Below are positions 25,142 to 37,472 of a DNA stretch of 64,000 bases, piece by piece; the first letter of the stretch is position 1; each line of letters opens with the position of its first letter. The DNA is from Epiperipatus broadwayi (lineage: Eukaryota > Onychophora > Udeonychophora > Euonychophora > Peripatidae): assembly GCA_028023455.1 (NCBI GenBank), contig JAQFVV010006654.1, forward strand, positions 1 to 64,000. Reading direction: 5' to 3'. Made by a program: the position numbers and the translations under genes. The notes below the pieces were generated by a model, which worked only from the letters and a program-made list of their open reading frames with translations, did not search any database and was not told the DNA's origin.

Positions 25142-25350
25142 AACTGCTAAGACATCAGATTTGTCATAAGAGGAAATACAACTAGTGCCAACTTCATTTT
25201 TTTTAATTGTTCTTATAGCAGACTCACCCAAACTAAAATGTTTTCCAATTGCTGTTGATGCTTCCTATTTCACTAAGTGATCTAAAATTAAAATTTTTAA
25301 TTTCCAAATAAATTCATTTTCTTGGGTGTTTTTCCCTCTCCATTAGGGTA
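25142..25350 (-). pseudogene. Tigger-like transposase N-terminal HTH fragment
   Basis: The minus-strand frame reads WKLKILILDHLVK, a stop, then EASTAIGKHFSLGESAIRTI and KKNE. Tigger/jerky/CENP-B proteins have the pattern 'K..ILD.L.KGE....I...LG..ESTVRTI.KNE' in their first DNA-binding domain. One in-frame TAG and the missing downstream part mark it as dead. In the intact family this domain binds the transposon ends. Confidence 0.6.
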
Positions 25351-25907
25351 AACTAAAAGTTTATAATAAAAATAAGAACTTAGTCTTATGCTAATAAAAA
25401 GACACCTACTCACTACTGTTGAGAAAAATTTAATTAAAACTAACAATTAAAAATTAACTTTTTATTTTTGCCTTTAATTTTTTAATTTTAGATTCCATTT
25501 AAAAATCAAATTTCATTGCTTCACATCACATTAATTTCAGATCACATTACTTAATTTTTAAATTGTTAATTACAATTAAAAATCAGATTTTAATTTTTAA
25601 TGGTCAAATTTAATTGTGCCCACAACTGTTACTCACCTTTTAAAAATAAACTTGCAGACCCTAAGTGATTAATTGATTACTTACACTTTTTTTTAAAAAG
25701 CAAAAATAGAATGTGATTTAAAATGCAAAAACAACAAAAGGTATAATATAGGTATCTATAACAGTTTGAACAGATTTACATTATAATCTTGTAAAATTTA
25801 ATGTGTGTACTGTATATAAAATGGGGAAATCGTGATTTTAAGTAAATTATAAACTTCTTTATTGCATAAAGTCTATTACAATACTATTATAAAGCGCTGA
25901 AAATATT

Positions 25908-26033
25908 GAAATTATTAGATGGAAGTCGAACTCTGATAATGCACAATTACTTTAAATATAACGTGAGTGCGTGAAATTTATAATATTTAAAGTAATAGCA
26001 CATTATTGGAGCTCAACTTCAGAGCTAATAATT
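25908..26033. repeat. Inverted repeat nested in the Tigger-like element
   Basis: About 50-bp arms (TGAAATTATTAGATGGAAGT... and the mirrored ...AGAGCTAATAATTTTT) flank a ~22-bp spacer. It could be a separate small insertion or part of the element's subterminal structure. Confidence 0.6.
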
Positions 26034-26329
26034 TTTATCACATAAAAAAACCCACATACAAAGATATTAAGAAGAAACATGAATTGCATAACTTCAAAAT
26101 CGCATTTAAAAAATCCTCATAAAATGAGACCTGAGTAAATATATATATATATATATATACTGTGATGATTATCAATCAGATGGCTACAAAGAATGGACTA
26201 TAATTTAGAATGGCTCTCTACCATTTTTATTTTTAAGGAGATTCCCAAATCCACTGCTGTCACTTCCAAGCACTAAATGAAGCTAGATAACACCAGTCAC
26301 TATTGGTAGTGTTCCAATTACCTTAAAAA

Positions 26330-27350
26330 TTAAAAAAAAATCACATTTCCCATTAAAAATAAAAAAGTAAACATGTAAGTTTTGTAGAAATATGCTCAAT
26401 GAAACAAAAAATCAAATCACTCTAGAATTCAAAATATCAAACATATTAATATTTAGAAAATGACTGGGATGAAAATAAAAAGCAAAAATCACATGACTAA
26501 AAGTTCAAATTACTACTACAATCAAATAAACACAAAAATTTATTAGAACTATGCTCAATAAAAAAAAATCAAATACCCTTACAAAATCAATATATGTAAT
26601 ATATTAAAATTTAGAAAATGTATGGTTTGGAAAAAAGAAAAAATCATGTCCATGAGCAAACGATCAAATTAATGCCACAATCAAATATGAAAGGAGTAAT
26701 CACATGACCACATCCCCACCTCATCCTCTGAAAAAAAAATAACAATAGTAAGATACTTTATTTTTTAAATGATCTAATATAAAATAATCTAATATTATAA
26801 TATTATAATAAAATAATAAATCCACATAAAAATATTCCATTTATTGTGCATAAATTATAACTATGGGCTCAGGTAAATGTAAAAGGAGCAGCCAAAAAAC
26901 AATTTGCATAATCTGAAACCAGAAATATGCCTAGGCTAAACTAATTTAATATTATACATTACCTAAATAACACTCTTTTTAGATTCCAATTTATTCTGTG
27001 TAAACTAACTTATTTTACTTTTAAAATATATAAGTAATCATGTACTTGGGTAAGCATAAAAATGGCAGCCAAAAGAAAAAATTATAAGCTACAAGAAAAA
27101 TGTGCTTAATTTAAAAAGATCCGATATTATAATTAAACAAAAAATAACAATAAATCAACATTATCAAAATATAGTTGATTATTCAGCTGCAAATGAATCA
27201 TTTTTAATTTATATCCAAAAGTTCAAATTTATTCTGGGATAATAAACACATGTGCTGGGGTAAATGTAAAAACAACAGTGAAAAGAAAAAATGCATAAAC
27301 AAGAAAATATTAATTTTACAATTAATAAAATATAATAAACCAGATTTTTT
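26330..27350 (+). repeat. Degenerate tandem array, unit about 160-210 bp
   Basis: ATGCTCAATRAAA recurs near 26391 and 26550, each followed by TCAAAT and ATTTAGAAAATG. Further on, GGGTAARYRTAAAAA with a following CAGCCAAAAG-like block recurs near 26872, 27047 and 27254. The copies are strongly diverged. Confidence 0.6.
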
Positions 27351-29326
27351 ACTTACTAGAAAGTGAATAATGTTGTGTATGTCCTTTCTCAAATTTAGTT
27401 ACGAAACAAAATGGAGATCAGAAAAATCTAAATATCAGCAGAGTTCATACTTGATTATATAATACAGTGATGTCCTTATGGAGCAAACATCTGGACCAAA
27501 CAGTATCATTTTGTTCCTGCTTCACATGTCAGTGTCAAGCTATCAGACAAATCATTTTCTCCCATTTTACTTTTTGTTATTTTGACCAACATTTTTAGCT
27601 TTTCCCACCATTATATCCTGATGTTAAATATTAATTTTAATATTTATTATTTTGGTATGTTTTTTGGTTACACTACTAATTAATTTTGCCATCATCATAC
27701 CTGCAAAATATACTTCCACTAATTTTAGATGAAATTGTTTTCATGTTTAATTTTAAATTATTTTCAATTTTAATATTAGATAATCATTTTGCATACTTTG
27801 TTCTGATGGTTGAATAGCATCGTTGCATAGTTTTGATGGTCTCCTTTTATAAATATTAATTAATTATCTTGCGTTTAAATTTCTACAAATGTAATTAATC
27901 TTGTTTATAGATAGAAATTGAATTTTTTGTCTAATGTTATTTGTCTCCTTAATTAAATTATTTTCATTAATTTGTAATTTTTTTATGTATTAATAAAATC
28001 TGTAAATAAAATGATCCTGCTGTTGAAATGAAAATAAGAATGATAATTTTTTCTGGTCACCTAAAATAGGATCACCAGCATCACTCAAGAAATATTAGGA
28101 AAAAGATAAAGATTAAATCTTAATGGAATATGGAAAGTCTAAAATGTTGTCAACCCCAGACATATGGAAAGGTATCAAGGATTTGTTTTAAAAAAGTGTT
28201 ATAATGTTTGGTATTAGTCATTTTGATAATATTACAGGCAGTGATTTTTTTTTTTTCATATGACGATTTTTATACTATTTCTAGATAACAAGTACAACAA
28301 TGTTTTTCTGAATTACAAACAGATTACAGTATAAAAAGTAAATACAATAAAGGACCTTTGAAGTTTTTCAGATAGGAAAATAAAAACTGAAAGTTATGAT
28401 AGGATCTGAGATCATTTAAAAGATTCATGTGATTTGTAAGTGATTTGTTTTATTGGGTTGATGTTTGTGCTAAGTTGGAAAAGTATAATTACTTGATATG
28501 TATAGTGGTAATTCATAAAGAAGCACACCTTTTGTTTTTAAAGAAAATGATTCCTTCAGTCATAGTTACCCAGTATAGGTATTATGTTTTATCTGTATAT
28601 ACCAGTTAGTGAGTTGGTTTGTTTATTATTATTATTAAATATATAGAAGTTATAGAGTTACGCTTGCGGCATAGTACCAGAGCAAGTGTGAGGGTTAAAT
28701 ATAGCTTCTAACTTTTAGTGTATTCACGATTGGTTATTAATTTGCTATATCTCAGCTTTCTGTATCTCGAATTCGGCTCAAAGAACTTATTACAAAATGA
28801 TTATGCCTATGGTTAATCAATATGGACAGAAGCAGACAACAGCAAAAATTCAGGGGTGAAACATTTGTTGATAAATATTTCTATGTATAAAGTTGACTTT
28901 TTTAATATATAAGAACATTTTTATGTGATAAGAAAACTGTATCACAAAATAAGGTATGGAAAGGATGGAATCAGAAATAAAATATTTGTTTTTTATTGTC
29001 TTATGTTTTTAAATGGAAGGAAGAAGCATGTAGTATTGGAAATAGATTCATGAAATGATAGACAGCCAGAAATATATAATTGACATAGTAAGCATGTGTT
29101 GAGTTATGAAAATTATTTTAAACCAATTAAAATTTAAGTTATATTTTACGTGCATGTATGTGTGCATGGGTGAAATATATAAAAGTATCTTACATGAATT
29201 AAGTAAACAAATAAAGATCGTAATAAAACATAACATTTATTGATGTAGTCATATAAAGGAATTTAAATTGAAGCAAAAGTGTTTGAAGGTTTGTGATGAT
29301 AGTATTTTAGTTATATTTATATTATA
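27351..29326. other. AT-rich stretch without recognisable features
   Basis: No convincing exon, RNA gene or transposon. Short ORFs on the minus strand near 27204-27392 and 29048-29236 have no domain. Confidence 0.5.
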
Positions 29327-29505
29327 GACTACTTCCACCATCTAATATTAAGTATTGAATATCTTTAGAAAAATTTAACTTTATTTAAATTTTTCAATTA
29401 CATTCAACTTTTAATTAGTAATCGTTGAATGTAATTGAAAAATTAAAATAAAGTTAAATTTTTCTAAATATATTTAATATTTAGTATTAGATGACGGAAA
29501 TAGTC
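29327..29505. mobile_element. MITE-like hairpin with ~82-bp arms
   Basis: GACTACTTCCACCATCTAAT... at 29327 is mirrored by ...ATTAGATGACGGAAATAGTC ending at 29505. The arms meet at CATTCAAC/GTTGAATG around a 15-base spacer. Confidence 0.85.
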
Positions 29506-30899
29506 AAAAATATGAATACAGATTGAAATAACAATATTTTTAAAATTTTGAGTAAATTTTGTAGATTAAAAAAACAAACACAAATCTCTAAATCTGATTT
29601 ATAACACTAATTAAAAGATAAAAAAAGAAGACACCAGTTTATTATATATTTTTTAATTTTTAATCTATTGTGTATTTTTAATTAGAAAAAGCAAATTCTT
29701 AAAAAAGACTTCAAAAGAAGGCATCACACTCTCTTTTTTTAGTACTGGACTAAATTATTTAAGAAATCAATATACCTCTACTTATTGAAAGCTTCAAGAG
29801 AAACTTTTTTCTTTGTAAATATAATCCTGGCTGAAAAATATATCACTATATTGGGAAAATATATTGCAGTGATTTATTAAATATAAATCATTCTTATCAC
29901 AACACATATAATTTCTAAGTGGCCATCTTTAATTTTGAAAAAATTACAACAAATATAATTTATAACATATTTCTGTTCGAATACAGTAAATATAAAAGTA
30001 TATACATTGTTAAAAACAGAAAATATGAAAAAATGTAATAAATCTGATAAAATAGTCATTACCTTAAAGAAATAAGAAAAAAGAGATTTTTAATACTTTT
30101 AAACATGTTTATTTTTACATTTGTTTACAAATTCTAAATTTTGAAAGTTAAATATTAAAATGACAATTTCATAGACAGCTTCATCACATTTGTCATTAAA
30201 TGCTGAAAAAATTGATATATAAATTGTCTTGTCTGAGATAATTTTTTATAGTAAAAATTATAAAAACTAAGTGAATGGGGACTTTCACTTTTACTAGCAG
30301 ATTCAGATATTATCCTTCCATGCAGGGTATCTGCAAATCATTCCATGCAGAAAATCTGTTAGAAATGTTTGGTTTTAGGGGGGGGGGGCAAAAAATAACA
30401 GCAAAAACAGTGCATAAGATATTATGCAGAGAGAACTTTAGTAAATTATAATTTATGACAAAATAAAATAAACAAAATATTTTTTTATTATGAAGACTGA
30501 TTATGATGTATGAGAATGGATGACTGAGGGTGCTTAAAATTCTGTGTTCAAGAGATTACTACAAAATTGTAACAAATGAATACAACACAACTGTAATCAT
30601 GCAATAACTGAATGAGCATATAAACAATCATGTAAATAAAATCATAATATATTTTGCCTATTGCACTAAATATGTAGGTTTATGATTGAGTCTGTATGTG
30701 TATGTTTTTATATCACTTAAATGTAAATTGCCTAAAATTGTATAGCATATTTATTGTTTTCTATACATATTTAATTATATAAAAAAGTAAGTAATAAAAA
30801 TAAGTAATAAAACTAATTGAATTCTCACTGATTTCTGGCAAAACGTTATTGTCCATTTCAAATTTGAATCCAGTCATGAAGGCATTGAGATGTGGTTAC
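29506..30899. other. AT-rich stretch without recognisable features
   Basis: It contains a run of ten G at about 30379-30388, unusual in this background, and no coding signal. Confidence 0.5.
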
Positions 30900-31060
30900 C
30901 ATAAGTTGTTCTTGCAGATAAAAAATGACTCCAATCCTTTTTTTGACATTGCTTCCAAATCTGAACTGTCACTAAAATGAGCTTCTACAAAAAGAAGGCT
31001 AACAAGCACATGCATCAGCAATTTCATATTCATATCAAGTGGTAAGAGAATGCAATACAG
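30900..31060 (-). CDS. Candidate internal exon (unknown gene)
   Basis: On the minus strand a textbook acceptor (TTTACTAACCATAAACCTTT followed by TTTTACAG, with a TACTAAC branch-point match) precedes a 161-base segment open in one frame. The segment includes EAHFSDSSDLEAMSKKGLES and ends at ATG/GTAACC, a plausible donor. In that frame the first stop falls just inside the presumed intron, as expected for a real exon. No family is recognised; it could be a transposon fragment or chance. Confidence 0.3.
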
Positions 31061-32522
<1,462 letters not shown>

Positions 32523-32628
32523 TATATATATATATATGTTAACAGACGGCGTTCTACCAAAAACACCGTCAAGCGTTTGTTTACATAAACGTCAGAGCAT
32601 GCATTCACTATCTCTAACTTTAATACCA

Positions 32629-32672
32629 CTTTCAGATCATGATTTCAAGCTATTTGTTATTGTCAGTGAAAG
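32629..32672 (-). ncRNA. Hammerhead-like motif, inverted copy, core mutated
   Basis: Minus strand: CTTTCA, CTGACAA, ... GCTT, GAAA, TCATGATC, TGAAAG. Stem I is perfect, but core position G8 is A, which should abolish cleavage. Confidence 0.55.
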
Positions 32673-33168
32673 ACAGGAATTTTAGAAACTAGATCTAAAC
32701 ACAAACTCTGAGCATTTATGAAACAGTTTCTATTCAGCTTGCAAGCGTGAATCTTTTAGACACGTAATGTCTTCAAACTCAGCGTAGCAAGCCAGATAGC
32801 TACATGGGTCTGATCTCAGTTCAGCATCACCACATAGTAGAAGCCTCTGCAATATATATCATTGCTAGAAAGGCCTCAAAGGTACATTTATGAAAAACAA
32901 AAAACATAAATACAAGCGTTAGCAAGTTTTTAACTTGTTTTTTGTTTTTCATAAATGTACCTTTGAGGTCTTTCTAGCAAAGATATATATTGCAGAGGCT
33001 TCTACTATGTGGTGATGCTGAACTGAATCAGACCCATGTAGCAATCTGGCTTGCTATGCTGAGTTTGAAAACATTATGTGTCTAAAAGATTCATGCTTGC
33101 AAGTTGAATAGAAACTGTTTCAAAAATGCTCAGAGTTTGTGTTTAGATCTAGTTTCTAAAATTCCTGT

Positions 33169-33212
33169 CTATCACTGATGATAGCAAATAGCTTGAAATC
33201 ATGATCTGAAAG
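33169..33212 (+). ncRNA. Hammerhead ribozyme motif, array copy 1
   Basis: Layout: stem I CTATCA (33169-33174), core CTGATGA (33175-33181), stem II TAGC-AAATA-GCTT, GAAA (33195-33198), short stem III AT/AT around CATG, cleavage base C (33206), closing strand TGAAAG (33207-33212). The core is fully canonical. Weak points are one A-A mismatch in stem I and a U-U at the base of stem II. Confidence 0.65.
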
Positions 33213-33567
33213 TGGAATTAAAGTTAGAGATAGTGAATGCATGCTCTGAAGTCTATGTAAACAAACCCTTAATGGTGTTTTTGGTAGAACGCCATCTGTT
33301 GACATAAATACAAGCATTAGCAAGTTTTTAACTTGTTTTTTGTTTTTCATAAATTTACCTTTGAGGTCTTTCTAGCAATGATATATATTGCAGAGGCTTC
33401 TACTATGTGGTGATGCTGAACTGAGATCAGACCCATGTAGCTATCTGGCTTGCTATGCTGAGTTTGAAAACATTACGTGTCTAAAAGATTCATGCTTGCA
33501 AGCTGAATAGAAACTGTTTCACAAATGCTCAGAGTTTGTGTTTAGATCTAGTTTCTAAAATTCCTGT

Positions 33568-33611
33568 CTTTCACTGACGATAGCAAATAGCTTGAAATCA
33601 TGATCTGAAAG
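33568..33611 (+). ncRNA. Hammerhead ribozyme motif, array copy 2 (best preserved)
   Basis: CTTTCA at 33568-33573 pairs perfectly with TGAAAG at 33606-33611. The core is CTGACGA (33574-33580; position 7 may be any base), then TAGC-AAATA-GCTT, GAAA (33594-33597), mini stem III, cleavage C at 33605. The only departure from consensus is the U-U pair next to the core in stem II. It is expected to be a type I hammerhead with a minimal stem III. Confidence 0.7.
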
Positions 33612-33966
33612 TGGAATTAAAGTTAGAGATAGTGAATGCATGCTCTGATGTTTATGTAACCAAATGCTTGATGGTGTTTTTGGTAGAACGCCATCTGTTG
33701 ACATAAATACAAGCGTTAGCAAGTTTTTAACTTGTTTTTTGTTTTTCATAAATGTGCCTTTGAGGTCTTTATAGCAATGATATATATTGCAGAGGCTTCT
33801 ACTATGCGGTGATGCTGAACTGAGATCAGACCCATGTAGCTATCTGGCTTGCTATGCTGAGTTTGAAGACATTACGTGTCTAAAAGATTCACGATTGCAA
33901 GCTGAATAGAAACTGTTTCATAAATGCTCAGGGTTTGTGTTTAGATCTAGTTTCTAAAATTCCTGT

Positions 33967-34010
33967 CTTTCACTGACGATAGCAAATAGCTTGAAATCAT
34001 GATCTAAAAG
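33967..34010 (+). ncRNA. Hammerhead ribozyme motif, array copy 3
   Basis: Same layout exactly 399 bp downstream: CTTTCA, CTGACGA (33973-33979), GAAA (33993-33996), cleavage C at 34004, TAAAAG. One stem I pair is lost (C against A). Confidence 0.65.
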
Positions 34011-34193
34011 TGGAATTAAAGTTAGAGATAGTGAATGCATGCTCTGACGTTTATGTAAACAAACGCTTGATGGTGTTTTTGGTAGAATGGCATCTGTTGA
34101 CATAAATACAAGCGTTAGCAAGTTTTTAACTTGTTCTTTGTTTTTCATATATATATAATAGAGCTCGCAAATAAGCTCCTAACAAGCTTTGCA

Positions 34194-34256
34194 GAATATC
34201 CCCAACCCCAGATCAGTTTCTGCTACTGGCTTCCTCAGTGAGGTGCTAGGATATTC
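34194..34256 (-). ncRNA. Hammerhead-like motif of family 2 (minus copy)
   Basis: Minus strand: GAATATCCTAGCACCTCA, CTGAGGA, AGCC-AGT-AGCA, GAAA, CTGATC, TGGGGTTGGGGATATTC. The core keeps C3-U4-G5-A6-N-G8-A9 and GAAA. The outer arms pair over most of 17 bases to form a long stem I. Stem II is partly broken and stem III is almost absent. Confidence 0.4.
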
Positions 34257-34924
34257 AAGCATTAGATTAAAATACCAGGACAAGCCCAGCTCTTTATCTA
34301 ATGGATAAGTATTAAGTAGAAAATCCGACATTTTAAGACACTCATGTGTCTTCGAATCCCGCTATCTAACTTAAATAGCCATTTGGGACTAAATTATGTT
34401 GAGATACACCATATATTAATAACTTTAACAATGTAAAATTGCTCAAGCCTTAATAGCAAAAAATAAAATTACAAAGAAATCAAGTCATATGTCACATGAC
34501 AATTTAATAAGCTTGTATTACAAATGTTATATCTGGAACTCACAAATAAGCTCTTAGCAAGCTTTGCAGAATATCCTCAACCCTAGTAGCTGAATCCAGT
34601 CTGGTGTTGGGGATATTCTGCAAAGCTTAAGTGATTATTTGCAAGCTCTATATATAGCATTTGTAATACAAGCTTGTTAAATTAGGTCATGTGACATATG
34701 ACTTGATTTCTTTGTAACTTTATTTTTTTCTATTAAGGCTTTGGCAATTTTATATTGATAAAGTTATTAATTTGTGGTGTATCTGAACTTGGCTCAGTCC
34801 TGTATGGATGTTTAAGTTAAATAGCTGGATTGGAAGACATGTCTGAAAATTTCTGATTTTCTACTTCATAGTTATCCATTAGATAAAGTTCTGGGCTTGT
34901 TCTGGTATTTTTAATCTAATGCTT

Positions 34925-34987
34925 GAATATCTTAACACCTCACTGATGAAGCCAATGGCAGAAACTGGGCTGGGATTGGGGATGTTC
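34925..34987 (+). ncRNA. Hammerhead-like motif of family 2 (plus copy)
   Basis: GAATATCTTAACACCTCA, CTGATGA (34943-34949), stem II AGCC-AAT-GGCA, GAAA, CTGGGC, TGGGATTGGGGATGTTC. The core is canonical and stem II has three G-C pairs. The outer stem I pairs well with a small internal loop. The cleavage site reads GC where TC/TH is needed, and stem III is minimal, so this copy is probably inactive. Confidence 0.45.
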
Positions 34988-35085
34988 TGCAAAGCTTGTT
35001 AAGAGCTTATTGGCAACCTCTATATATAACATATGTAATACATGCTTGTTAAATTAGGCCATGTGACATATGACTTGATTTTTTT

Positions 35086-35745
35086 GTTTTATATATTGTG
35101 ACCATCTGAATGGGCACAAGGAATTGACATACTTTGTATCTGCATTGAATAATTATATTATATTAAAAAAATGAAATAGCCTTAGAATTTTAATTTTTTT
35201 TTTTGGAGATTGTTAAAAGCTTAGATATGGGTTGCTTATGCAGTTGATTGACCACTATTCATTATTATTATTGTGGTTAGTGAAGTATTTAATGCCAGAG
35301 AGAGGGGTTGTTATTATAGGAATTGGTATATTTGGGTAGGAAAATGCAAGATTATTTTGTATTAGTTTAATATTTAGGTTGCAGTACCTGTGCATGCATG
35401 TATGTTTGTATTGTGTGTTTCATTTCATTCTCATCTTTAATAACAGCAAACAATAGTATATTCACAATAAAAACATTTAAATTACAGTAGTTATCTTAAA
35501 TAATTTAACAAATATATATTTCTTTCCAATGATTAATAGATAGTTGAATCAATGGATTATTTTAAAAAAATAAATAAATTATTAATCATTTTTATTTAAT
35601 AGTTAATTAATATTCATTTTTCTTTCAAGTTTATAAAAGCTATTTATTTTCTTCTTCTTATTTTTTTTTTATCTTGATTTTAATTCTAAAAATCAAAGTG
35701 ATTTTTTTTTTTTTTGAAAAGATTTTTTTTTGAATATGTAATTAG
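35086..35745. other. AT-rich stretch without recognisable features
   Basis: T-rich toward its end, which could serve as a polypyrimidine tract for the candidate exon that follows. Confidence 0.4.
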
Positions 35746-35801
35746 CTGAGCTAGAAAAGAAACATGGGAGTAACCTTGTGGAAGGAAATGAACTTTCCTA
35801 A
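35746..35801 (+). CDS. Candidate terminal exon (unknown gene)
   Basis: A T-rich run ending in GTAATTAG precedes a frame reading ELEKKHGSNLVEGNELS and a TAA stop at 35799-35801. It looks like a short C-terminal coding end, but only 17 residues are available and no polyadenylation context was verified. No direct phase match to the candidate exon at 24344-24419. Confidence 0.22.
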
Positions 35802-37472
35802 AAAGAGCTATTTAACAAAGATCTCCAGTGGAAAATTTGCTTATTATGTAATGTAATTGTAGCCAAAAACAGTGGCTCATTTTTGTGAAAGTAAAACCAG
35901 TTGCTGAAGTCAAATTGATTTTAAAAAGACTTTGGAGTAAAATTTTGAAAGAATCCCAGAAATTTATTATGGGACTAGTTAATTTCAGAATGCAGTTCTA
36001 AATTTTAAAAGGTACTCAGTTTACTTTACTCTCCTTGATTTAAACATATTGAATTAACCTCTTCCTAACTATTGCTCTTTTAAAAATGTATGTTAATAAC
36101 GTCCAGTCTACGTTACTTCACTTAATTGTCATTTTAAATAGGAATAAATTGCATGAATATTATTGTTGTATCATTAACCAACATGTGTATTTAATATATC
36201 TGGAAAATGCATGCAGAACTATTTTACAGAATATATTTTAATTCTTCACTATTTTCCGTGTTATGTTTTTGTGAGAATTAAACATAAACTTAAGGATATG
36301 CATATTTTGATAAATCATGCCATGTTTAGATTCATCATAAAGAGATGACAGTATTTGTTTGTCTGGTATTTCTGGAAATAATATGTATTTTAAATGAAAG
36401 AAATAAAATGTGAGCTACTTCAAATTAAGTATTTGCTTAAATCGAATGAAAAGATAGAAATGTGGGTAATTTTTGTTCTCTTCGATAAAGATGGAAAATA
36501 AAACAAAATATTATTAATTAAAAAATTACTAAGGAAACACGGTATCTTAATGGACCATATTTAAGAATAAACCAGGCATATAATAAATTATAAAGTGTTA
36601 AATGCTATTCAAGAAACTACTAAAATAATTATGTATTTAATTTAGAACTACAACGGAATAAGTGAGATAATTCCTGTCCAACAGTAGTTAAGAATTTATT
36701 ATATTCTCGTCATAATAGAAGACAAATTGATTGCTTATGTGTGATTCAGTAACTTAAATAACTTTGTTATGAACATTGAAGATGCTGAGTCCGATTTAAG
36801 CATGATTATATTTGTTTGGTTACCCTATAGCAGTTTATTTTAATTTAAATTCAGTTTGGAATGTGTCCCATATTGTTTCATAAACCTGGAACTGAGCTTT
36901 GCAAGTGAACTTTTATTTTTAAGTTACAAAACTAATAACCTTTGTTTCTTTATTTTTTTTATTGCTTGTCATAATTAAGGTATATGATAGGTAGATAGGT
37001 TTATTTATTATTATGTTCATTTATAATTTGGGTTATTTTGATCTTCAAGACAGTCTCTGAAGCGTATCCGAATGAGGAATACGCTGGTAAAAATTGATTG
37101 TGTTCAAATAGGTCTTATTGTTCTTTTACGAAGGTAAAAGAAATAAATATTTTTTTAAAATATATTGTTAGAGAGGTTTATATTTATATTGCATACTTTA
37201 TTATCTCAAAGTGAGAATTTTTTTTTTTTGAATCAATGAACGTATAATAGAAATAGTTTGCAAGATATGAAAGAAAGTTTTGTTTTAAAATATATTTATT
37301 AAACATAGTAACATAGTAATATACAGTTAAACTTTATAAAAATTTACATAGTATTCAAAATGAAACTTGAAAAAGTCAATGTAGAGAAAAGGGTATCTTA
37401 ATAGGATTAAGAGGAAAATAAAACTTTCACCCAAGTATCATCATGTAGACTCACAGGCGAAAGCAGAGAGTC
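35802..37472. other. AT-rich stretch without recognisable features
   Basis: A hairpin AGCGTAT/ATACGCT with an 11-base loop lies at about 37060-37085. Otherwise nothing recognised. Confidence 0.45.

Larger units (their letters stand above)
24756..26136 (-). mobile_element. Tigger/pogo-like DNA transposon remnant, about 1.4 kb
   Basis: Left end CACCTGGCTCTCATTTTATG and right end CATAAAATGAGACCTGAGT are inverted matches. Both ends lie beside TA arrays. Inside, the minus strand encodes a broken piece similar to the N-terminal helix-turn-helix of Tigger-family (CENP-B-like) transposases. The catalytic DDE region was not found, so the copy is internally deleted and depends on another transposase. 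Confidence 0.65.
32540..34148 (+). mobile_element. Retrozyme-like 399-bp tandem repeat array with hammerhead motifs
   Basis: One copy in minus orientation (32540-32895) is joined at a palindromic junction (about 32880-32962) to a run of plus-orientation copies with an exact 399-bp period. Each plus copy carries one hammerhead-like motif (33169-33212, 33568-33611, 33967-34010). Two complete monomers therefore run between cleavage sites: 33207-33605 and 33606-34004. Retrozymes are known as tandem monomers of a few hundred nucleotides, each with a type I hammerhead, that move as circular RNA. The monomers encode no protein; the repeated 64-codon minus-strand frames are a by-product of the period being a multiple of three. 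The flanks are TA runs. Confidence 0.7.
34159..35085. mobile_element. Second ribozyme-bearing repeat family arranged as a large palindrome
   Basis: A minus-strand copy (about 34159-34580) and a plus-strand copy (about 34595-35085) mirror each other. In both, the monomer boundary at the centre coincides with the predicted cleavage point of a hammerhead-like motif, and the next motif lies about 369 nt away (plus: 34601 to 34970; minus: about 34580 to 34211). Shared blocks include AAGCTTTGCAGAATAT, TCATGTGACATATGACTTGA and TTATCCATTAGATAAAG. This reads as two opposite-facing dimeric or permuted insertions of a ~369-nt circular-RNA-type element. No protein is encoded. Confidence 0.6.

Noticed and set aside
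33156-34148. Three near-identical 64-codon minus-strand frames
   Set aside because: They recur because the 399-bp period is divisible by three. They lie antisense to the hammerhead motifs and show no domain or start context, so a protein family is unlikely.
37055-37090. Hairpin with AGCGTAT/ATACGCT as a ribozyme
   Set aside because: It has no conserved catalytic core and the loop matches no family I know.
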